The notes: generated by a model from the sequence alone, not told the origin. DNA of 64,000 bases from Pedobacter sp. AK013 (GCF_014205835.1 NZ_JACHCQ010000004.1:62001-126000), one strand, 5' to 3'. Shown: positions 43,545 to 53,127, counted from the first letter of the stretch. Made by a program: numbers and translations.

Positions 43545-45032
43545 TTAGTATCCTGGATTTTGGGTTAATAAGCCACCGCTTAAATCAATTTCTGTTTGAG
43601 GAATTGGCCAAATTTCATTTTTGTTTGCTTTCCAACCTTTTACACCAAAAACAGCGGCCCCACGTCCTTGTCTAATTACATCAAAATAACGGTCGTATTC
43701 CATTGCTAGCTCTACGCGTCTTTCATTCCAGATGGCATTGCGCAATGTACTTTGATCGGTTGATGTGATTTTAGGTAAAATTGCAGGATTACCTTGTCTG
43801 GCTCTTGCTCTAACAATTTCTAAGGAACTGATGGCTTGTGTTGGATTTCCTAATTCATTGGCAGCTTCAGCATTCATTAATAATACATCAGAATAGCGCA
43901 TTACGCGGAAATTTTGTTGACAACCTTCGTTGTAACCATCTTGAAACAAACTAAATGGCACATATGATTTTTGGTTATACATCGGATTATCTCCATCTGT
44001 TGGAATAACATCACCCTCTGGGGTAGTTTCTCCCCTAAAAATAATGGTTGCATCCCTTCTAGGGTCTGTAATATCAAAGGCTGCGGCAAGTGCTGCCGTT
44101 GGCACATTAAAGCCCCAACCTCCTCCTTTACTTCCCCTAACCCCTTGCACTTGCGAGTACTGAGAGTTTGAAGCCCCAGGATTTCCAACTACTAATGCGC
44201 ACTGAATTTCAAAAATAGATTCAGGCCCGTTTTCATTTGCAATTCTAAAAACCTGTTCAAAATTAGGCAGTAAAGAGTAACCCATTGTCATTACAGAATT
44301 GGTTAACGATAATACGTCGGTCCATTTTTTCTGATACATGGCAACTTTCGCATGTAAACCCAATGCAGCTCCTTTGGTAGCGCGACCTAAATCGGCAGCA
44401 CCATAACTTTGAGGTAAAACACTGGCTGCATCATTTAAATCAGCCTCAATTTGCGCGTATACCGTAGCTTTAGGTGATCTTGGGATGTTGTACTGATTGG
44501 TTTCTTTTGGAACTGTTAATCTTAACGGAACATCTCCAAAAGCCCTAACAAGACGAAAGTAAGATAATGCACGTATAAATTTTGCCTCTCCTAAATATCT
44601 TGCTTTCAAGCTGGCATCCATATTTATTTTTGGCACATTATCCAATACTTGGTTACAGTAATTGATATTTTGATATTGAGCACTCCAAAAACCAGATAGT
44701 TGACCATCAGAAGCGTCTACCGTAAAAGTATCATAACTGTTAAAAAATGTGGCATCAGTTGGACTGCTACCTTTTTCAGCCTCATCTGCTCCGGTACTTT
44801 CAATTGCAATTGCAGGGAAAGCGGTATTTCCCCATGCCCTAAGTCCGGCATATATAGCATTAACTCCTTTAGTCGCATCATCTGAGGTTTGCCAGAATAT
44901 CTGACTTGCCTGTTGTGCTTGTGCAGGAACATCTAAAAAGCTTTTTTTGCAAGATGGAGTGATGGCTAAAATACCTACAAAACCAACTCCTGCTATAGCT
45001 TTAATATATTTATTTGTTAAATTCTTTTTCAT
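43545..45032 (-). CDS. SusD/RagB family glycan-binding lipoprotein
   Basis: A 495-aa surface lipoprotein with the lipid-attachment Cys28 (ITPSCKKSF). SusD marks are the N-terminal SFLDVPAQAQ, YCNQVLDNVP, AKFIRALSYFRLVRAFGDVPL and the C-terminal ARARQGNPA plus WNERRVELAMEYDRYFDVIR. It caps the SusC transporter and binds oligosaccharide at the cell surface. It lies 11 bp after susC and precedes the enzymes, so it is part of the same operon. Ligand specificity cannot be read; the enzymes suggest beta-1,2-glucan. Confidence 0.94.
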   Translation of the reverse strand: MKKNLTNKYIKAIAGVGFVGILAITPSCKKSFLDVPAQAQQASQIFWQTSDDATKGVNAIYAGLRAWGNTAFPAIAIESTGADEAEKGSSPTDATFFNSYDTFTVDASDGQLSGFWSAQYQNINYCNQVLDNVPKINMDASLKARYLGEAKFIRALSYFRLVRAFGDVPLRLTVPKETNQYNIPRSPKATVYAQIEADLNDAASVLPQSYGAADLGRATKGAALGLHAKVAMYQKKWTDVLSLTNSVMTMGYSLLPNFEQVFRIANENGPESIFEIQCALVVGNPGASNSQYSQVQGVRGSKGGGWGFNVPTAALAAAFDITDPRRDATIIFRGETTPEGDVIPTDGDNPMYNQKSYVPFSLFQDGYNEGCQQNFRVMRYSDVLLMNAEAANELGNPTQAISSLEIVRARARQGNPAILPKITSTDQSTLRNAIWNERRVELAMEYDRYFDVIRQGRGAAVFGVKGWKANKNEIWPIPQTEIDLSGGLLTQNPGY

Positions 45033-45043
45033 GATAAATGGGA

Positions 45044-48000
45044 TTAAAAAGTAACGTTTACACCAAAATTGTAAGTAGCATAAAGTGGATAAACATTAGC
45101 ATCAAGACCAGCGTTCAAAGTAGTATTGCTTAAGCTAGAACTTATTTTGGCGGCATTATCTACTGCAGAAGGACCAACTTCAGGACTAAAACCTTTATAT
45201 CCAAAAATGTTCAGCGCGTTTTGTGCATTTGCATAGAATCTTATTTTTTGGATTTTCCATTTATTAAGAACAGTTTTAGGAAGTGTATAACCCAGCTGGA
45301 TATTGCGTACCCTGAAATACGAACCGTTTTCTACATAAAAAGAGTTTGGACTTGAATTAGCTGCCGAACCCACATTTGCCGATGGATAAGTATTTGATGT
45401 ACCCGCTCCATGCCATCTGTTATCATAAAAATCTTTAGTGAAGTTTTCATTTCCATAACGGAAAGCGATATTCGAATTATATACCTGAACACCAGCAACA
45501 CCCTGGAAGTCTAAAGCCAGATCGAAGTTTTTATAAGAAAAAGCAGTATTAAAACCATAGTTAAATTTAGGATTTGGATTACCTAAGGTAACTTTATCTC
45601 TAGAATCAACTACTCCATCGCCATTGGTATCCTGATATTTAAAGTTACTTGGGGCGGCACCTGATTGGGTAGGAGATGCTGCTATATCGGCCGCGTTTTG
45701 GAAAATACCTATTACCTTGTAACCATAAAACTGTCCAATTGGTTCATTAACTACCGTTCTTGTAGCTAAATAGCCGTTGGTTACACCAATGCTTCCTGAA
45801 TAAATTGGCGTTGCTCCTGATTCTACCGATAATACTTTGTTTTGGTTATAGTTTAGATTTGCACCAAATGAGTAAGCAAATCCACCATCTGTTTTATCAC
45901 TCCAGTTTACAGAAACATCAACACCTCTGTTTTGAATATCTGCCTGGTTACCTAAAACTTGATTGTCAACCGTTCCTAAGTTAAAGAAAGTTGGAAGGAA
46001 GAAAATAGCCCTAGAAGTTTTTCTATTATAATAGTCTGCCTCAACCGTTAACCTGTTTTTTAAGAATGCTGCTTCGAAACCAATATTTGTTCCAACACCT
46101 CTTTCCCAAAAAATACTTGGAGGAACAACGGTGTTAATACTAGCGCCTGTTGCAGGTGTATTGTTAAAAATAGCAATTAATGCAGCATTTTGTGCTACCA
46201 ATTGTGTTGCTGGGTTAGAAGGAACATTTGCATTTCCTACTTTACCCCAACTACCACGTATTTTTAAGTTGTCAAAAATATGTTGATCCTTCATAAAATC
46301 TTCCTGAGTTACCACCCATCCGGCTCCAACAGATGGAAAATATCCCCAAGTATCAAATCCAAAAAATTGAGAAGCCCCATCAGCACGGATTGAAGCGTTT
46401 AACAGGTATTTATTTTTGAAAGAGTAATTAGCCCTGGCAAAATAAGACGCAAAAGTTGTTAATGCACCAGCGTCAAGTACGCTCCGTGTTGCAGCATCTC
46501 CTAAGGCAAGATAAAGATCGCTTTCACTGTTATATGGCACATTGGCTGCTCCTGCATTTAAGGTGTATGTTTTTCTGCGCTGTGCCGATTGACCAACCAA
46601 AAATGTTAAGTTATGGTTTTCGTTAAATGTATTCTGATAAGTTAAAGTGTTTTCTACAATCCAGTTACGGGTTTCAATACGTTTAATGTCTAATTGACTA
46701 ACGGCTCTTTTTTGAGCAAAGGTAGCGTAGTATGCAGGCGCATATGTACGTGTTTCTGATTGACCAAAATCGCCACCAAAACTGGTTTTAAAAGTGAAAT
46801 GTTTTGCAAACTTTAATTCCGCATATACATTTCCTGTAAATTGATAGTTTTTTGTTTTTTGATTAAAGAAATCAAGTGTTGCCTGGGGATTGAAATTTGC
46901 CCCATCCCCAAGTTTTTGTGAGTTAGGGTCTCCATAACTGCCATCTGCGTTAAATACAGGTACTGTTGGTGACGCCGAAAACAATTGATGGAAAATGCTG
47001 GTTGGCGCATCATTAGAGTTATTCATCACACCTGTAACATTGTATCCAACTTTTAAGGGTTTAAATACTTGGAAATCGTTTGATAAACGTGCAGTATATC
47101 TTTTAAAATTGTTGTTTTTAACAATTCCATCCTGATTTAAGTAACCTAATGATAAATTATAAGTTGATTTTTCTGAACCTCCCATAATTGATATTTGATG
47201 GTTTGTAACCATCGCATCGCGAAGAATTTGGTTGTACCAATTGGTTCCTCCACCTAAGCTCGATGGATTTGCAAACAATGGCGCTGAGCCGTTAGAAGTG
47301 TATAGCTCATTAATAATTGTACCATACTCCGTTGCATTTGCCATTTCAACTTGGTTAGTTACTTTTTGAAAGCCAACATAACCATCATAATTTATAGTGG
47401 CCTGAGAATTAAGCTTTCCTTTTTTTGTAGTTACTAAAACTACACCATTGGCTGCCCTTATACCATAGATGGATTGAGCAGAAGCATCTTTTAATACGCT
47501 TAAGTTCTCAATATCTCCAGGGTTTAAGAAATTGATATCATCATACCAAACACCGTCTACAACATATAATGGTTTATCGTTACCGAAAATAGTACCTAAC
47601 CCCCTAATTCGGATCTGTGGTGATGAGCCAGGTGCCCCATTGTTAGTAATAGAAACACCTGCAACTTTACCCTGTAATGCACTAACTGCATTTGTAGAAG
47701 CTTGTTTCGAAATCTCTTCACCTTTAAGTGAAGCTACAGATCCCGTAACATCAATTTTCCGCTGCGTACCATAACCCACAACCACAACCTGCTCTAATTG
47801 TTGGGTTGATGAAGCTAGTGATACATTAAGTGTAGTTTGATTATTTACAGCTAGTTCTAATGCTGTATAGCCTACAAAGTTAAATACCAATGTGGCGTTA
47901 GCTGGCGCACTTATGGAGTAGTTGCCATTTTCGTCTGTTTGCGTGCCATTTTGTGTTCCTTTAATTAAGATAGTTACGCCCGGTAATGATGTCTTATCAC

Positions 48001-48109
48001 CACCATCAATTACTTTACCTTTTACAGTAATGTTTTGCGCTAATGCTACGTTAATTGTTAGCAAACAAAATGCAGCGAGAACAGAAATTCTTGTAAAGAT
48101 TCTTTTCAT
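45044..48109 (-). CDS. SusC/RagA family TonB-linked outer membrane protein
   Basis: A 1021-aa TonB-dependent glycan importer. After the signal peptide (to about residue 25) comes a carboxypeptidase-regulatory-like domain (NITVKGKVIDGGDKTSLPGVTI, about 26-110), then the plug with the SusC marker VVVGYGTQRKIDVTGSVASL and LRVRGLGTI-like IRIRGLGTIFGNDKPLYVVDGV, then the barrel ending in Phe (NFGVNVTF). It has no STN domain, unlike the receptor at 28.4 kb, so signalling does not run through FecR. With SusD it imports oligosaccharide into the periplasm. Confidence 0.95.
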   Translation of the reverse strand: MKRIFTRISVLAAFCLLTINVALAQNITVKGKVIDGGDKTSLPGVTILIKGTQNGTQTDENGNYSISAPANATLVFNFVGYTALELAVNNQTTLNVSLASSTQQLEQVVVVGYGTQRKIDVTGSVASLKGEEISKQASTNAVSALQGKVAGVSITNNGAPGSSPQIRIRGLGTIFGNDKPLYVVDGVWYDDINFLNPGDIENLSVLKDASAQSIYGIRAANGVVLVTTKKGKLNSQATINYDGYVGFQKVTNQVEMANATEYGTIINELYTSNGSAPLFANPSSLGGGTNWYNQILRDAMVTNHQISIMGGSEKSTYNLSLGYLNQDGIVKNNNFKRYTARLSNDFQVFKPLKVGYNVTGVMNNSNDAPTSIFHQLFSASPTVPVFNADGSYGDPNSQKLGDGANFNPQATLDFFNQKTKNYQFTGNVYAELKFAKHFTFKTSFGGDFGQSETRTYAPAYYATFAQKRAVSQLDIKRIETRNWIVENTLTYQNTFNENHNLTFLVGQSAQRRKTYTLNAGAANVPYNSESDLYLALGDAATRSVLDAGALTTFASYFARANYSFKNKYLLNASIRADGASQFFGFDTWGYFPSVGAGWVVTQEDFMKDQHIFDNLKIRGSWGKVGNANVPSNPATQLVAQNAALIAIFNNTPATGASINTVVPPSIFWERGVGTNIGFEAAFLKNRLTVEADYYNRKTSRAIFFLPTFFNLGTVDNQVLGNQADIQNRGVDVSVNWSDKTDGGFAYSFGANLNYNQNKVLSVESGATPIYSGSIGVTNGYLATRTVVNEPIGQFYGYKVIGIFQNAADIAASPTQSGAAPSNFKYQDTNGDGVVDSRDKVTLGNPNPKFNYGFNTAFSYKNFDLALDFQGVAGVQVYNSNIAFRYGNENFTKDFYDNRWHGAGTSNTYPSANVGSAANSSPNSFYVENGSYFRVRNIQLGYTLPKTVLNKWKIQKIRFYANAQNALNIFGYKGFSPEVGPSAVDNAAKISSSLSNTTLNAGLDANVYPLYATYNFGVNVTF

Positions 48110-48474
48110 GCCTTATTATAAATTTAGTTTAATTGTTAGTTAAATGTGGGGTTGTTTTTGCTGATGTGCAAGTGTTTTTACCTCAACATTAATACATCAT
48201 GGTAGGAGACGGACTATCTCACTTAATAAAACCAAATGCGATTTTAGCCTAAAAATGCAGTTTTTTTTGATTTTAACATTATATTAACATATATATAAGT
48301 GTATTAATAACACTAAGTATTTTGTGGGGTGCAGAAATTAGCTATGAGAGGTAATGATGTAGTCTTGATCTGGTAGGATAACACTAAAAAGCTTCTAGAG
48401 CCGTTTTTTTCTTAGATGTTTCCGAGGCAGATTTAAGCAATTTTGATTTGCTGAATTTGACTACGGGTATAAGA
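48110..48474. other. Gene-free interval upstream of susC
   Basis: This 365-bp stretch between the regulator stop and the susC start must hold the PUL promoter. No gene, T-rich terminator or clear TAnnTTTG box was found. It contains poly-T runs and an imperfect palindrome at 48298-48314. Confidence 0.4.
48298..48314. promoter_or_regulatory. Candidate operator AGTGTATTAATAACACT
   Basis: A 17-bp near-palindrome (AGTGT/ACACT with an AT centre) about 190 bp before the susC ATG. The neighbouring HTH regulator makes an operator plausible, but there is no second copy in the window to compare. Confidence 0.25.
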
Positions 48475-51354
48475 TTAAAGTTCCATCAAAAACTCTGTTA
48501 AATTTTTGTCGTGTGGCACTTCCAGTTTTTTGCGTAGGCGATATCGGCGGATTTCTACCCCACGTAAACTGATATTTAGTAACGACGACATTTCCTTACT
48601 GCTCATGTTCATCCTAAGGTAAGCACAGAGTTTTAAATCATTCGGAACAAGATCGGGATGTTGCGCTTTTAGTTTCTTAAAGAAACTTTCATGTGCCTCA
48701 TTAAAGCTATTTTCGAAGAGATGCCAATCACGTTCATCGTTCATCCCGTCATTAATTACTTTCTGTATTTTACGGGTTTGATCATCAGAAAGTTTCTTCC
48801 CGTTCTCATCCTTTAACTTGGTGATCTCATCGCTAAGTTTTTGGAGCAGCTCATTTTTATATACCAATGTCATGGCAGAATTGGCCAGTTCCCTGTTTTT
48901 TGAGGCCAGTTCGGCCTGTAGTTTTTCTGTTTGGAGTTTAATAATCTGCTTTTCGTTGGTTTCTGCTTCTTGTCTTAATATTTCTTCTTGCTCGGCCTGT
49001 AAACGGTCGCTTATTTTCTGACTATCCCTATGGAGTTTTCTTTCGTAAATTTTCTTACCCAGAATCAATACCACCACAAATAATATAGTATAGCACAAAA
49101 TGGCCCAGTTGTTTAAATACCAAGGGCGCAAAATGGTAAATGTGTAAACGGCCTCCTCACTTACTGAACTGTCATCCGTTTTTGCCCTAACTTTAAAAAC
49201 GTAGTTCCCTGCACTCAAGTTGGTGAAATCTTTTTGTGTGGCATAGGTCCAATCAGACCAGGCTCTCGAATAGCCTTCTAAATAGAACTGGTATTTAACC
49301 TTAGCCTGTCGGTAATAGGGAAGGGCATAAGAAATACGGATATTGTTACGGCTGTTTTGGATCTCAGTAGCTCCCTCACCATTACCAGCTTCACTAATGA
49401 GCGAAAACTTATCAGTAATGTCTTCTACCCGTCTGATCAAGACTGCAGGAAGTTTTTGCTTTTGTGCATTGAGCTGTGAAGAGGAGTTGTAGATCACAAA
49501 ACCATCATCAACACTGATAAGGTAAATAGAATTGCCTATGCGGCTAATATTTTCATAATATTGAACCATCCGACCATCTAAAATACTGAACTGGTTCGAA
49601 TCTATTTCTACCTTACCTGGCTCACTAAAGTTAACCAGGGCCGTTTTTCCATGATTGATAAACCAATATTTTTTACCTCCTGCATTGATGATTTTGTTCG
49701 ATGATTGGAATGACCCGAGTTCTTTATTTAACGCGGCATACTTCGTGAATTTATCACTTAACTCATCGTAAGTGTAAAAGCCTGCGTCTGAGGAAAAAAC
49801 AATCTTATTCTCTAAATTGAAGATGTTGATATTGTAATTGCCTGGCAGGCCGTTCTTTTCATCAAAATATTTAGTACTCATTACGCTGGTGTAACTAGGA
49901 CTTAAATTTAATTTATATAAACCCTTATAGGCATGGGCTACCCAGATATCGCCTTTGTTATCTTGCTCTACATATCTTGATGGAGCATCAAAGCCAGCAA
50001 TTTTAGTAGTAAACTTTAATCCCGAGGCCGCAGATTCTATAAAAAGTGAAAGTCCGGTATAGGTACCCTGAATAAGGTAATTGGGATTTGAATTTAATTT
50101 TTTGATAGTCCATCCACCCGCCGATCTCGATAGCCAGTCAATTTTATCACCATTTACCTTAAATGTACCGCTGTTATGGCCACATATTAACTCATTGTCA
50201 ATGATGGCAAGTTCCCATACCTGTCCCTGCGAGTTTGGGATCAGTCTAAAGTTAAAAGGCAATAGGTTATCAGGCGACCACTCGCTATAAAACAGCCCTT
50301 GATTGGTGCCGAGGTAAATTTTATTATTGAAGATAATACTGGAATAGACGGTTCCAAACTGACCTGTTTTATCGAAATAGAAATACAGGGGCGAATTAAG
50401 TTCTATCCGGTCGATTCCGTTATCCAGTCCGGTCCAAAGGTTTTGCTCGTTATCCGCATATAAACTTAAAACAGTATTATTCTGTAAACCACTCGATTTA
50501 TTGATCCGCTGTACAACTTTTCCATTTTCATCTATAATGATCAGACCGTTGAGAATGGTGCCGAAAGCGAAATATTTACCCAGTAAACTTACTCCATTAT
50601 TGAGCTGATAGGTTTTTAGGTAACTATTGGCCGGTGTGTTTAAAGGTATAAAATCTTTACCATCATAGGTAAATAGTCCCTGTTTGCTGGTTCCGATGAT
50701 CAGGCCATTGGTTTTATAAGGAAGAATAGATAATATACCCTCTTTGCCTAGCTTTTCGCTATTCAGGATATAGACTAATTTGTTGCCAACGAGTTCGAAC
50801 AAACCTTTTTCAAGCACTTCGATAAAATATCTGTTGTTTACCTTATGAAGGAAAAGAAATGAAGACGGTGATTTTATCACCTCTATTTTATTGTTTTTGT
50901 AAATGAAAACCTTAGAAAAGGATTGAAAAATTACCCGATCCTTGTCTACATAAATTTTCCAGACCTCATCATTGATTTTGATGCCTTTTGGCAGTAGATT
51001 GGTAAGTGAGCTATAGTTTAGTTTGTTGTTCTTAATAGACCAGTAGCCAAACTCTCCAAAGCTACCTGTATAAATTCTTCCCTTATTGTCTGTAGCTACT
51101 GATCTTACAATCTGTCGGTTGGGCATCTGGTATTTCTGCCAGTAACGGCCATCGAAAGTTAATAAGCCTTCTGCATTACCAAAGTACATTACCCCATTTT
51201 TATCTTTTGCTATGCTCCAGTTCTGGTTTCCTGATGAATAAACAGATTTAGGATAGTTTTCTATATAGGGAACACCTATGCTTTTAATTTCTGATGCATA
51301 GGTGTTTATAGCAAAGCAGAATAACAGTGTTAGAAGCCTGAAGTAGTTTAGCAT
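48475..51354 (-). CDS. Transmembrane one-component regulator with LuxR-type HTH
   Basis: A 959-aa regulator. The ATG at 51354 is preferred to one 24 nt upstream because it directly starts the signal sequence (MLNYFRLLTLLFCFAINTYA). The periplasmic part has repeated WSIAKDKNGVMYFGNAEGL-type propeller blades (about 40-640) and a YYY domain (KYQFYLEGYSRAWSDWTYA). A membrane helix (about 750-767), a coiled coil and a LuxR-type HTH (about 900-959, SSKEMSSLLNISLRGVEIRRYRLRKKL) follow. No histidine kinase or receiver is visible, so sensing and DNA binding are in one chain. It should switch on the susC operon directly downstream on the same strand. Confidence 0.85.
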   Translation of the reverse strand: MLNYFRLLTLLFCFAINTYASEIKSIGVPYIENYPKSVYSSGNQNWSIAKDKNGVMYFGNAEGLLTFDGRYWQKYQMPNRQIVRSVATDNKGRIYTGSFGEFGYWSIKNNKLNYSSLTNLLPKGIKINDEVWKIYVDKDRVIFQSFSKVFIYKNNKIEVIKSPSSFLFLHKVNNRYFIEVLEKGLFELVGNKLVYILNSEKLGKEGILSILPYKTNGLIIGTSKQGLFTYDGKDFIPLNTPANSYLKTYQLNNGVSLLGKYFAFGTILNGLIIIDENGKVVQRINKSSGLQNNTVLSLYADNEQNLWTGLDNGIDRIELNSPLYFYFDKTGQFGTVYSSIIFNNKIYLGTNQGLFYSEWSPDNLLPFNFRLIPNSQGQVWELAIIDNELICGHNSGTFKVNGDKIDWLSRSAGGWTIKKLNSNPNYLIQGTYTGLSLFIESAASGLKFTTKIAGFDAPSRYVEQDNKGDIWVAHAYKGLYKLNLSPSYTSVMSTKYFDEKNGLPGNYNINIFNLENKIVFSSDAGFYTYDELSDKFTKYAALNKELGSFQSSNKIINAGGKKYWFINHGKTALVNFSEPGKVEIDSNQFSILDGRMVQYYENISRIGNSIYLISVDDGFVIYNSSSQLNAQKQKLPAVLIRRVEDITDKFSLISEAGNGEGATEIQNSRNNIRISYALPYYRQAKVKYQFYLEGYSRAWSDWTYATQKDFTNLSAGNYVFKVRAKTDDSSVSEEAVYTFTILRPWYLNNWAILCYTILFVVVLILGKKIYERKLHRDSQKISDRLQAEQEEILRQEAETNEKQIIKLQTEKLQAELASKNRELANSAMTLVYKNELLQKLSDEITKLKDENGKKLSDDQTRKIQKVINDGMNDERDWHLFENSFNEAHESFFKKLKAQHPDLVPNDLKLCAYLRMNMSSKEMSSLLNISLRGVEIRRYRLRKKLEVPHDKNLTEFLMEL

Positions 51355-51485
51355 AAAATGGTAATTGGGTAAACCCATTATTACACAAAGTAAATGAAAA
51401 ATTGTTTAAATGGGCTAAGAACTTTCCAGAGACTGATATATGCGCAAAAATTCAGGAATTTAAGAAAGAATGTTAAAATTGAAGT

Positions 51486-51965
51486 TTATTCGTTGTCTTT
51501 TGTGATTTTAAAGCCGATTTTTTTACGATTTTGTTGATTGTCATTTATTTCCTGTTTTCCAACCAAAAAATTTAAAGCCTTGTAAACATCATTAAACTGT
51601 TGATCGAATTTTGTTTCTAATTCGATTAACTTTTGTGTTAAATCTGCATGTGAGAATGCATATTGCCTGATCAATACAAATGTTCGCATGATGGCAATGT
51701 TAATAGCTATTGCTTTTTTGCTCTTTAATACGCTAGATAACATGGCTATTCCTTGCTCAGTAAAAGCAAACGGTTTTGAAGGGGAGAATTTAGCTGTTGC
51801 AGGAAGGTTATCACAGTTTGTGATAACCTCTTGCCATTCTGCTTTTGTCAGTTGAAACATAAAATCTTTCGGAAAGCGGTCAATATTTCTATTAACCGCC
51901 TGCTTTAGAATTCTGGTTTCCGTTTCATAGAGTTCAGAAAGATCAAAATCGAATAATACATTCAA
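51486..51965 (-). CDS. ORF6N domain protein with damaged N-terminus
   Basis: A 159-aa frame from a TTG codon. It holds the core of an ORF6N domain: VLFDFDLSELYETETRILKQAVNRNIDRFPKDFMFQLT and later FAFTEQGIAMLSSVLKS with a coiled-coil tail. The homology clearly extends upstream in the same frame (KSKIYQVRG), where no start codon exists. An ATG at 52009 begins MEIQI in another frame and meets TAA; one missing base in the TTTAAAAA run would join it to the core. So the gene is either a recent frameshift pseudogene or starts at the TTG. ORF6N proteins often accompany phages and mobile elements and probably bind DNA. Confidence 0.6.
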   Translation of the reverse strand: MNVLFDFDLSELYETETRILKQAVNRNIDRFPKDFMFQLTKAEWQEVITNCDNLPATAKFSPSKPFAFTEQGIAMLSSVLKSKKAIAINIAIMRTFVLIRQYAFSHADLTQKLIELETKFDQQFNDVYKALNFLVGKQEINDNQQNRKKIGFKITKDNE

Positions 51966-52003
51966 CCCTCTGACCTGATATATCTTACTTTTTAAATTTG
52001 TAT

Positions 52004-52039
52004 TTCCATTATTACGAGCGCGTTAAATTAATAATGGAA
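52004..52039. repeat. Inverted repeat TTCCATTATTA/TAATAATGGAA
   Basis: A perfect 11-bp inverted repeat with a 14-nt spacer lies between trhO and the ORF6N gene. One arm contains the ATG candidate of the damaged ORF6N gene on the minus strand, so a hairpin would hide that start. Confidence 0.5.
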
Positions 52040-52053
52040 TTTAAAATAATTTT

Positions 52054-52989
52054 TTAACTTTTCATAGCCACCGGCTGCGGAACCTTCACATAATACCCTG
52101 TGCCATCGTATGGGCGTTTACGCGGGTTTGTGGTGCATGCTGTTGAGCAACAACCCTGCAGCTGATCACCACATTCATCACATTGGGTAATATGCTCATT
52201 ACACTCCGGATTGGCACAGTTGATCATTTTTGGAGTCGTTTTACCACAGTTATAGCAAACCGAAACGATAGTCGGATTTACCTCGTTTACATCAACTGCA
52301 ATGCGGTTATCGAAAACATAACATTTGCCTTCAAAGTCTTTACCACCTGCTTCTTTTCCGTATTTAATAATACCACCATGTAATTGATAAACATCATTAA
52401 AGCCATGGTGTAAAAGCAAAGCAGAAGCTTTTTCGCATTTTATACCTCCAGTACAATAGGTTAATATTTTTTTGTCTTTATATTGGGCAAGCTGGTTAAT
52501 CTGTTCAGGGAAATCGCGGAAATTCTCAATATCCAGGGTTACTGCATTCTTAAACTTACCAAGGTTATGCTCATAATTAGAACGCACATCAAGGATAACC
52601 ACATCCTCGTCGTCTTTCATTTTCATAAAATCGACTGGCTCTAAGTGTTTACCCGTTTGTTTGTTCGGATCAATAATCGATGTATCCCTTAAACCCGAGT
52701 GCACAATTTCCGATTTGTAACGGCAGTGCATTTTCAAGAACGAAAGCTCTTCAACGTTATCGATTTTAAATTCAGTTTTTGCAAACCTTTCGTCAGCATG
52801 TACTGCTTTCATGTAGGCTTCGCAGGCTTCGGCTGTTCCAGAAACAGTGCCATTTAAACCTTCGTCAGCAACGATAATACGGCCAACTAGACCTAACGAT
52901 TTACAAAATTTAAGGTGATCAGCAGCAAATTGTTCTGCCTCCGCTATGTAACTATAGCAATAGTAAAGTAGTGTTTGATATTTTTTCAT
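52054..52989 (-). CDS. trhO: tRNA uridine(34) hydroxylase (rhodanese-related sulfurtransferase)
   Basis: A 311-aa protein matching TrhO (YceA), which hydroxylates U34 of certain tRNAs. The N-terminal acylphosphatase-like domain (about 1-100) contains VGRIIVADEGLNGTVSG. The rhodanese domain (about 115-215) has the active-site loop YCTGGIKCEKAS with Cys179 and Cys185. The C-terminal part, CYNCGKTTPKMINCANPECNEHITQ, has many Cys residues and probably binds zinc. It is cytoplasmic. A TATCTTTG box lies about 40 bp upstream. Confidence 0.92.
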   Translation of the reverse strand: MKKYQTLLYYCYSYIAEAEQFAADHLKFCKSLGLVGRIIVADEGLNGTVSGTAEACEAYMKAVHADERFAKTEFKIDNVEELSFLKMHCRYKSEIVHSGLRDTSIIDPNKQTGKHLEPVDFMKMKDDEDVVILDVRSNYEHNLGKFKNAVTLDIENFRDFPEQINQLAQYKDKKILTYCTGGIKCEKASALLLHHGFNDVYQLHGGIIKYGKEAGGKDFEGKCYVFDNRIAVDVNEVNPTIVSVCYNCGKTTPKMINCANPECNEHITQCDECGDQLQGCCSTACTTNPRKRPYDGTGYYVKVPQPVAMKS

Positions 52990-53029
52990 AACGCTGTTGA
53001 TACCGTTGCAAACGGCGTTTAAAGCGGTG

Positions 53030-53037
53030 CAAAGATA
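53030..53037 (-). promoter_or_regulatory. Probable -7 element upstream of trhO
   Basis: TATCTTTG on the minus strand matches TAnnTTTG exactly, 40 bp before the trhO ATG. The -33 box is not clear. Confidence 0.45.
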
Positions 53038-53042
53038 ATAAA

Positions 53043-53120
53043 AAAAGGTAGAAGGCGAAAAGGTTGAAGTTAGAAGGTTTTACCACGTTTTCAAGGCCCT
53101 CCCTTTTTAGGGGAGGGTTG
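53043..53120. repeat. AAGGT-type repeat and CCCTCCC/GGGAGGG hairpin
   Basis: GGTAGAAGGCGAAAAGGTTG and AAGTTAGAAGGT words are followed by CCCTCCC (53097-53103) and GGGAGGG (53111-53117), a GC-rich stem. It lies between the DUF5686 gene's stop and trhO's start. The AAGGT part belongs to the dispersed family. Confidence 0.5.
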
Positions 53121-53127
53121 CGAGGGC

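Noticed and set aside
48475..51354. A hybrid two-component histidine kinase as PUL regulator.
   Set aside because: No H-box, N/G boxes or receiver Asp motif could be found between the membrane helix and the HTH.
51486..52009. Programmed -1 frameshifting in the ORF6N gene.
   Set aside because: The TTTAAAAA run is not in the frame needed for a slippery heptamer, and the zero frame stops after five codons. A simple mutation or sequencing error explains it better.
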